Source: Xylophilus rhododendri
GTDB lineage: Bacteria; Pseudomonadota; Gammaproteobacteria; Burkholderiales; Burkholderiaceae_C
DNA: 64,000 bases
NCBI RefSeq assembly: GCF_009906855.1
Contig: NZ_CP047650.1
Coordinates: 5,456,001 to 5,520,000 of the forward strand
Direction: 5' to 3'
Shown here: positions 60,463 through 64,000 of the stretch, piece by piece
Position numbering within the stretch: the stretch's first letter is position 1
Layout of the letters: each line of letters starts with the position of its first letter
Position numbers and translations under genes: made by a program
Notes under the pieces: generated by a model
Told to the model about the DNA's origin: nothing
Databases searched by the model: none
What the model saw: only the letters and a program-made list of their open reading frames with translations

Positions 60463-61035
60463 TCAATGTCCGCTTCTTGCGGCCGGCCAAGGCGTTTCAA
60501 GAGCCTCGCCATCCCACGTTGCCTTTTCCAGCATCGCGGCCCATTCAGACAGGAATTCGGTGAACGACGGCGCCAGCAGGCGTTTGGTGTCTTCGTCCCG
60601 TCCGAAAACAATGACTTGGCCGCTCGTGCCGGATACCCCGGGATCGAAATCGAGTCCGATGTGATTTCCGCCGGCATCATGGGTCAGTGGAATCCACCGG
60701 GTATTGCAATACATGGGCTGGACGGCGCCTTCGGGTGCTGACTTCATCCATTCGGCACTATCGGCATTCATGTCCGCTTCATCCAGCGAGCGCCAGGTGT
60801 CCCATTGGTTTCGAATGCCGTCTACCGACAGGAATTGTTCACCATACATCAGGCCGAAGCCGTTTTGCCCATCGTGGCGGGCGAGAAAATCTCGAAGGGC
60901 GTCCGGAAGCGTCACGGCCAGATGCTTCTCGAGGCACCGGATCTCGGCTTCGGACGCGCCTGCGCGCAGTTCCATGGCCTCCAGACATCCCAATTCTTCA
61001 AGACGACGTTCTACCTGGGCCCAGATTTGCTGCAT
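60463..61035 (-). CDS. SMI1/KNR4 (SUKH) family protein, immunity-type
   Basis: A 190-residue SUKH-fold protein. GASEAEIRCLEKHLAVTLPD and ALRDFLARHDGQNGFGLMYG form the characteristic N-terminal block, followed by NTRWIPLTHDAGGNHIGLDF with the conserved GGNHIGLD. SUKH proteins are the commonest immunity proteins against contact-dependent and polymorphic toxins. No toxin gene is nearby. ATG 61035 with AAGGAAA upstream was chosen over 61068. Confidence 0.88.
   Translation of the reverse strand: MQQIWAQVERRLEELGCLEAMELRAGASEAEIRCLEKHLAVTLPDALRDFLARHDGQNGFGLMYGEQFLSVDGIRNQWDTWRSLDEADMNADSAEWMKSAPEGAVQPMYCNTRWIPLTHDAGGNHIGLDFDPGVSGTSGQVIVFGRDEDTKRLLAPSFTEFLSEWAAMLEKATWDGEALETPWPAARSGH
60466..60485 (-). 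repeat. Island repeat-like copy before the DUF4265 gene
   Basis: Minus strand CGGCCGCAAGAAGCGGACAT: the consensus with a three-base insertion, 18 nt before ATG 60447 and overlapping the end of the SMI1/KNR4 gene. Confidence 0.6.
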
Positions 61036-61085
61036 GGATTTCCTTGATCTTCCGGCTGAGTAGGCCATGGTAGGGCGGTCGCCGC

Positions 61086-61097
61086 CCGCTGCTGGCC
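61086..61097 (-). repeat. Degenerate island repeat before the SMI1/KNR4 gene
   Basis: Minus strand GGCCAGCAGCGG, about 50 nt before ATG 61035. Weak on its own, listed because the position relative to the gene is the same as in the array. Confidence 0.35.
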
Positions 61098-61298
61098 AAA
61101 AAGCACCTATTTCACCCGGATGAGCCGCTTGTGGGCGGCTCGGCGCGACCCGTGTCGGATGCCTGAAAACGGCATGCTGCGACAATTCGGCCTCGCGCGC
61201 GGGCCGGTTCACGTTCAATGCGACGGCCCCGACCGTCGCCGGCAGGCAGCCCGCGGGCTCTCACGAGGAGCCCGCACGCGCCGATACAGTCATCGTCC

Positions 61299-62465
61299 AT
61301 GCTTCTAGACCCCTTAACCCTGCTCGTCCTCAGCACGGCCATGGCCGCCGCCTCGGCGCTGTACCTGGCCGCGGAATGGAGCAGCGTGCGCGAACGCTCG
61401 CTGCTGCTCTGGAGCGCGGGCTTCGCCGTCATCGCCGTGGGCTGTGTGCTGGCCCTGCTGCGTTTCAACGGTCATGTGCTGTTCGGCATCTGGTTCCCCA
61501 ATGGCTTGCTGATCCTCGCCCACTGGCTGTTCCTGGCCGGCGTGGCCGGGTTCACCCGGGCGCGGCTGTCGCGCGCCTGGTGGCTGCTGGTGGTGGTCTG
61601 GCTGGCGATGCTGTTCCTGCCCGACGGGCCCTGGTGGTCCAAGGCGATGCTGGGCATCCAGTCGCTGCTGATCGCCTTCACCACCTTGCGCGCCGGTCTG
61701 CTGCTGCGCCCGCATGGCGGCGGCGCGCTGGGCGTGGGGGCGGCGCAGCTGCGCTCTGTGCTGCTGACGCACGGCCTGTTCTACCTCGCCAAGGCCACCT
61801 CCACCGTGGCGCTGGACGCCTTCGTCAACCTGGCCAGTTTCCGCGGCGCGGTGATCCTGATCTCGCTGGTGGAAGGCGCGATGGCGATCATGCTGCTCGC
61901 CATGTCCATGACCGGCACCGTGCGCCATCGCCGCGAGCAGCGCATCGCGCGCATCGCCGCCCGCGACCCGCTCACCGGCCTGGACAACCGGCGCGGGCTT
62001 CAGCTGCGCGCACCCAAACTGTTGAAGGAGGCTTCGCCGGCCAGCCCGGGCGCCTTGCTGCTGCTCGATATCGACCACTTCAAGCCGGTCAACGACCTGC
62101 ACGGTCACGATGCCGGCGATCGCCTGCTGGTGATGCTGAGCGACCTCATCCGCTTCACCATGCCACGGGGCGCGCTGGCCGCGCGGCTGGGCGGGGACGA
62201 ATTCGTGATCCTGCTGCGCAGCGGCTCCGTCGCGGCTGCCCAGGCGCTTGGCGATGACTTGCGGGCGGTCTTCGCGCAGCAGGCGCGCGCGATGTTCGAG
62301 ACGCCGGAGCCGGTGTCGCTGAGCATTGGTGCGATCTTGCTGGATCAGCCCGGGACTGAGCTGTCCCACTGGCTCAAGCGGGCCGATGAAGCACTGTACT
62401 TATCCAAGCGCAAGGGGCGCAACCGAATGGAGCTGGTGCAGTTTCCGCCGATGCGGGCGGACTGA
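61299..62465 (+). CDS. Membrane-bound diguanylate cyclase (GGDEF)
   Basis: A 388-residue protein: six or so membrane helices (residues 5-205, MASE-like sensor) and a C-terminal GGDEF domain. DPLTGLDNRRGLQLR begins the domain, LLLDIDHFKPVNDLHGHDAG carries metal and nucleotide contacts, and ARLGGDEFVILLR is the intact catalytic motif. It should make cyclic di-GMP. No RxxD inhibitory site precedes the motif. GC-rich, with typical chromosome-like codon use. ATG 61299 starts at the first helix. Confidence 0.9.
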   Translation: MLLDPLTLLVLSTAMAAASALYLAAEWSSVRERSLLLWSAGFAVIAVGCVLALLRFNGHVLFGIWFPNGLLILAHWLFLAGVAGFTRARLSRAWWLLVVVWLAMLFLPDGPWWSKAMLGIQSLLIAFTTLRAGLLLRPHGGGALGVGAAQLRSVLLTHGLFYLAKATSTVALDAFVNLASFRGAVILISLVEGAMAIMLLAMSMTGTVRHRREQRIARIAARDPLTGLDNRRGLQLRAPKLLKEASPASPGALLLLDIDHFKPVNDLHGHDAGDRLLVMLSDLIRFTMPRGALAARLGGDEFVILLRSGSVAAAQALGDDLRAVFAQQARAMFETPEPVSLSIGAILLDQPGTELSHWLKRADEALYLSKRKGRNRMELVQFPPMRAD

Positions 62466-62539
62466 TGATCCGCTGAGTCGCGCTTCCCCGATTTGGTTTT
62501 CACTGCTGCGTGGCAGGGAAATACCGCGTCAGGCGCGAA

Positions 62540-63196
62540 CTATCCGGCGGAACTAAAGAAGCTTTCTTGGATTTTTTCTGTGGCGATTGCTCTTTGGACC
62601 GCCGGTCGCGAGCGAACTGACTGCAAATATTTCTTCAAGAAGGGAAGGGAATTTGCCGGCTGGTTAAGATTTCGAGTCCAGCAACACAAAACAAATGCCA
62701 TGCAGTCGGCAATGGAGTAATCGGCGCCCAAGAGCCATGGGCCTTTCTTCGACAGCTCATTTTCAAGCTGCAGCAACAATTTTTCAACTCTGGCTCCGGC
62801 GCAATCCTTGACTTCGGCCGCACCAGCCGTGTTCCCGGGTAGCACGTAGCGCTCCGAATAAAAGTACGTCACCAGCATTGCTTGCAGGGTGTTCGACAAC
62901 CACGAGACCCACTTGTAGCAATGTGCTCTGTCCGTCGATCCAACGGCAGGAGCAAGTTTTGCATCCGGATATTTGTCGGAGAGATATAGCAGTATTGCCG
63001 GCGTCTCAAAAAGCGTCAGATCCCCGTCCGTGATAACGGGAATCAAGCCGTTGGGGTTCTTGTCCAGAAAATATTTGCTTTTTTGCGCGTTGATTGACCT
63101 GTCGACGAATTCAAGAGTGAAGGGGATTCCCAGTTCTTCCAAGGCGATATGCGTCATCAGGCTCGCATCCGTTGGGTGATAATACAAGGTTATCAT
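62540..63196 (-). CDS. Glutathione S-transferase
   Basis: A 218-residue GST: thioredoxin-like N-terminal domain (MITLYYHPTDASLMTHIALE, NPNGLIPVITDGDLTLFETP with the cis-Pro and Glu-Thr/Ser glutathione site, AILLYLSDKYPDAKLAP), then an all-helical domain with LLGADYSIADCMAFVL containing the capping Asp. Composition is intermediate. Alone on the minus strand, 53 nt from the YciI gene. Confidence 0.9.
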   Translation of the reverse strand: MITLYYHPTDASLMTHIALEELGIPFTLEFVDRSINAQKSKYFLDKNPNGLIPVITDGDLTLFETPAILLYLSDKYPDAKLAPAVGSTDRAHCYKWVSWLSNTLQAMLVTYFYSERYVLPGNTAGAAEVKDCAGARVEKLLLQLENELSKKGPWLLGADYSIADCMAFVLCCWTRNLNQPANSLPFLKKYLQSVRSRPAVQRAIATEKIQESFFSSAG

Positions 63197-63248
63197 ATGG
63201 ATTTATAGCTTGATTGATTTTCTATCGGTGGCAGTGGATGGCAAATTA

Positions 63249-63545
63249 TCAAATCAATGCTTTGCGGGAAGGGTTCGCCTTCGACCAATAAAGAATTTCA
63301 TATTCCTGCCGCAAACCCGCAGTGTAGAACGGGTCGGTTTTCAGCAATGCATCCAGATCGTGCTTCGTTTCTGCTTCGGCTATCCACAGCCCACCCTTGG
63401 GCACTTCGCCCGGCTCACTGCGCAGAGAGCCGCCGATCGGGATGATTTCTTTGTTGACTTCCAGCCACTCCAGATGGGCGTCCATGTACTGAGTTCTGAC
63501 ATCTCCTTTGCCCGGAACGTCAGTGAATATGACTGCAAACAGCAT
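63249..63545 (-). CDS. YciI-family protein
   Basis: A 98-residue ferredoxin-like-fold protein. MLFAVIFTDVPGKGDVRTQY, DAHLEWLEVNKEIIPIGGSL, VPKGGLWIAEAETKHDLDAL, DPFYTAGLRQEYEILYW. The His in DAHLEWL and the aspartate in the DPF block are the family's putative active-site pair. Likely a small enzyme with unknown substrate; possibly co-transcribed with the GST. Confidence 0.88.
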   Translation of the reverse strand: MLFAVIFTDVPGKGDVRTQYMDAHLEWLEVNKEIIPIGGSLRSEPGEVPKGGLWIAEAETKHDLDALLKTDPFYTAGLRQEYEILYWSKANPSRKALI

Positions 63546-63575
63546 TCAATTTCCTTTGGCTTGGACGGATGGCTT

Positions 63576-63995
63576 TCAGGTGTCAGCTTTGGGTAAAGGG
63601 TAGGTGAGGGCGGCAGCCAAGCGCAAACGCGACGAAGCTTTGCTTGCCAAGCGCTCGACTACGATTTTGTATTTGCCCTCTGAAGTGTCCGCGAGTGCCA
63701 TTGCGCGTGACGAGGGAGAATCCTGATAAGGAATGGGTTCCGCAAACTGGCTGACCGTCAGGTCCCATTTCACGCCGTCGATCAGGTTGTAGAAATGCGT
63801 TCCGCCCGAAGTCCTGGTGGTGAGGATTTCTCCGCCGAAATAATCCTGCACGATCAGCGATGTCACGCTGCAGTGATTCTTGGCGGGGTTGGATGGCGAC
63901 CAGGCCTCGGGTGGGCTGGCGGTATCTGCCGACCATACTGAAACCAAAGCGTGATAAAGGTCCAGGGGCGTCGCAAAAATTCGGGTCGTGGACAT
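63576..63995 (-). CDS. YunG-family protein, copy 2
   Basis: A 139-residue paralogue of the gene at 57662-58024, matching through nearly its full length (FATPLDLYHALVSVWSADTA, NHCSVTSLIVQDYFGGEIL, SGGTHFYNLIDGVKWDL) with a longer C-terminal tail (SSRLRLAAALTYPLPKADT). Cys and His positions are kept. The tail may be a frameshifted end relative to copy 1. The window ends 5 nt upstream, so the promoter is not seen. Confidence 0.75.
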   Translation of the reverse strand: MSTTRIFATPLDLYHALVSVWSADTASPPEAWSPSNPAKNHCSVTSLIVQDYFGGEILTTRTSGGTHFYNLIDGVKWDLTVSQFAEPIPYQDSPSSRAMALADTSEGKYKIVVERLASKASSRLRLAAALTYPLPKADT

Positions 63996-64000
63996 CGGTC

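Overview
The window is high-GC bacterial DNA, most likely from a Burkholderiales member of the Comamonadaceae type. The supporting signs are four Bug/TctC-type periplasmic receptors, many LysR regulators, CaiB/BaiF CoA-transferases beside acyl-CoA dehydrogenases, a YeiE/YeiH pair, and dense coding with ATGA/GTGA overlaps. A perfect plant-inducible-promoter (PIP) box in front of an unrecognised 740-residue protein suggests a plant-associated strain with a type III secretion system elsewhere. The species cannot be named from the sequence alone.

Layout. 1-5.8 kb: the end of a filamentous-haemagglutinin-like adhesin, two small envelope proteins, a frameshifted flavin monooxygenase and a permease. 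6.0-9.1 kb: a coherent operon (cytochrome b, molybdopterin oxidoreductase, MxKDx-repeat protein, ECF sigma factor, NrsF anti-sigma) behind a promoter matching the Caulobacter SigF motif. 9.2-12.3 kb: the candidate type III effector with its PIP box, and an orphan HigA antitoxin beside a truncated HigB. 12.3-18.7 kb: TetR and a tripartite RND efflux operon. 18.7-22.0 kb: a CLC-type anion transporter, YeiH and YeiE. 22.1 kb: tRNA-Leu(CAG) and a terminator. 22.3-25.3 kb: superinfection-immunity-like protein, Bug receptor, 2Fe-2S protein, ParB-like protein. 25.3-28.0 kb: an outer-membrane barrel, FMN-binding, ApbE and small cytochrome-like operon. 28.2-39.0 kb: PhoX, LysR/Bug/D-aminoacylase, acyltransferase, siderophore receptor with PiuC-type dioxygenase, PepSY and cytochrome b, PsiF. 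39.2-47.9 kb: an acyl-CoA catabolic cluster (two CoA-transferases, enoyl-CoA hydratase, two acyl-CoA dehydrogenases, LysR, two Bug receptors) sharing a DNA motif and a 17-bp inverted repeat. 48.0-52.9 kb: PEP-CTERM protein, glutathione peroxidase, methionine ABC importer, serine acetyltransferase.

From about 52.9 kb the character changes. To about 58.1 kb, base composition is visibly AT-richer and the DNA is a chain of short, mostly unrecognised genes on both strands. Almost every one is preceded, 2-50 nt before its start codon and in the gene's own orientation, by a copy of CGGCCAGAAGCGGACAT. Further right the island is mosaic: GC-rich genes (methyltransferase, GGDEF protein) alternate with immunity-like genes (DUF4265, SMI1/KNR4, two YunG-family copies), glutathione transferase and YciI. 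No integrase is visible, and the right boundary lies outside the window.

A caution on quality. Five genes are each broken by an apparent one-base indel in a short C or G run (near 3518, 13067, 47009, 50215 and 54650). This pattern looks more like sequencing error than gene decay.
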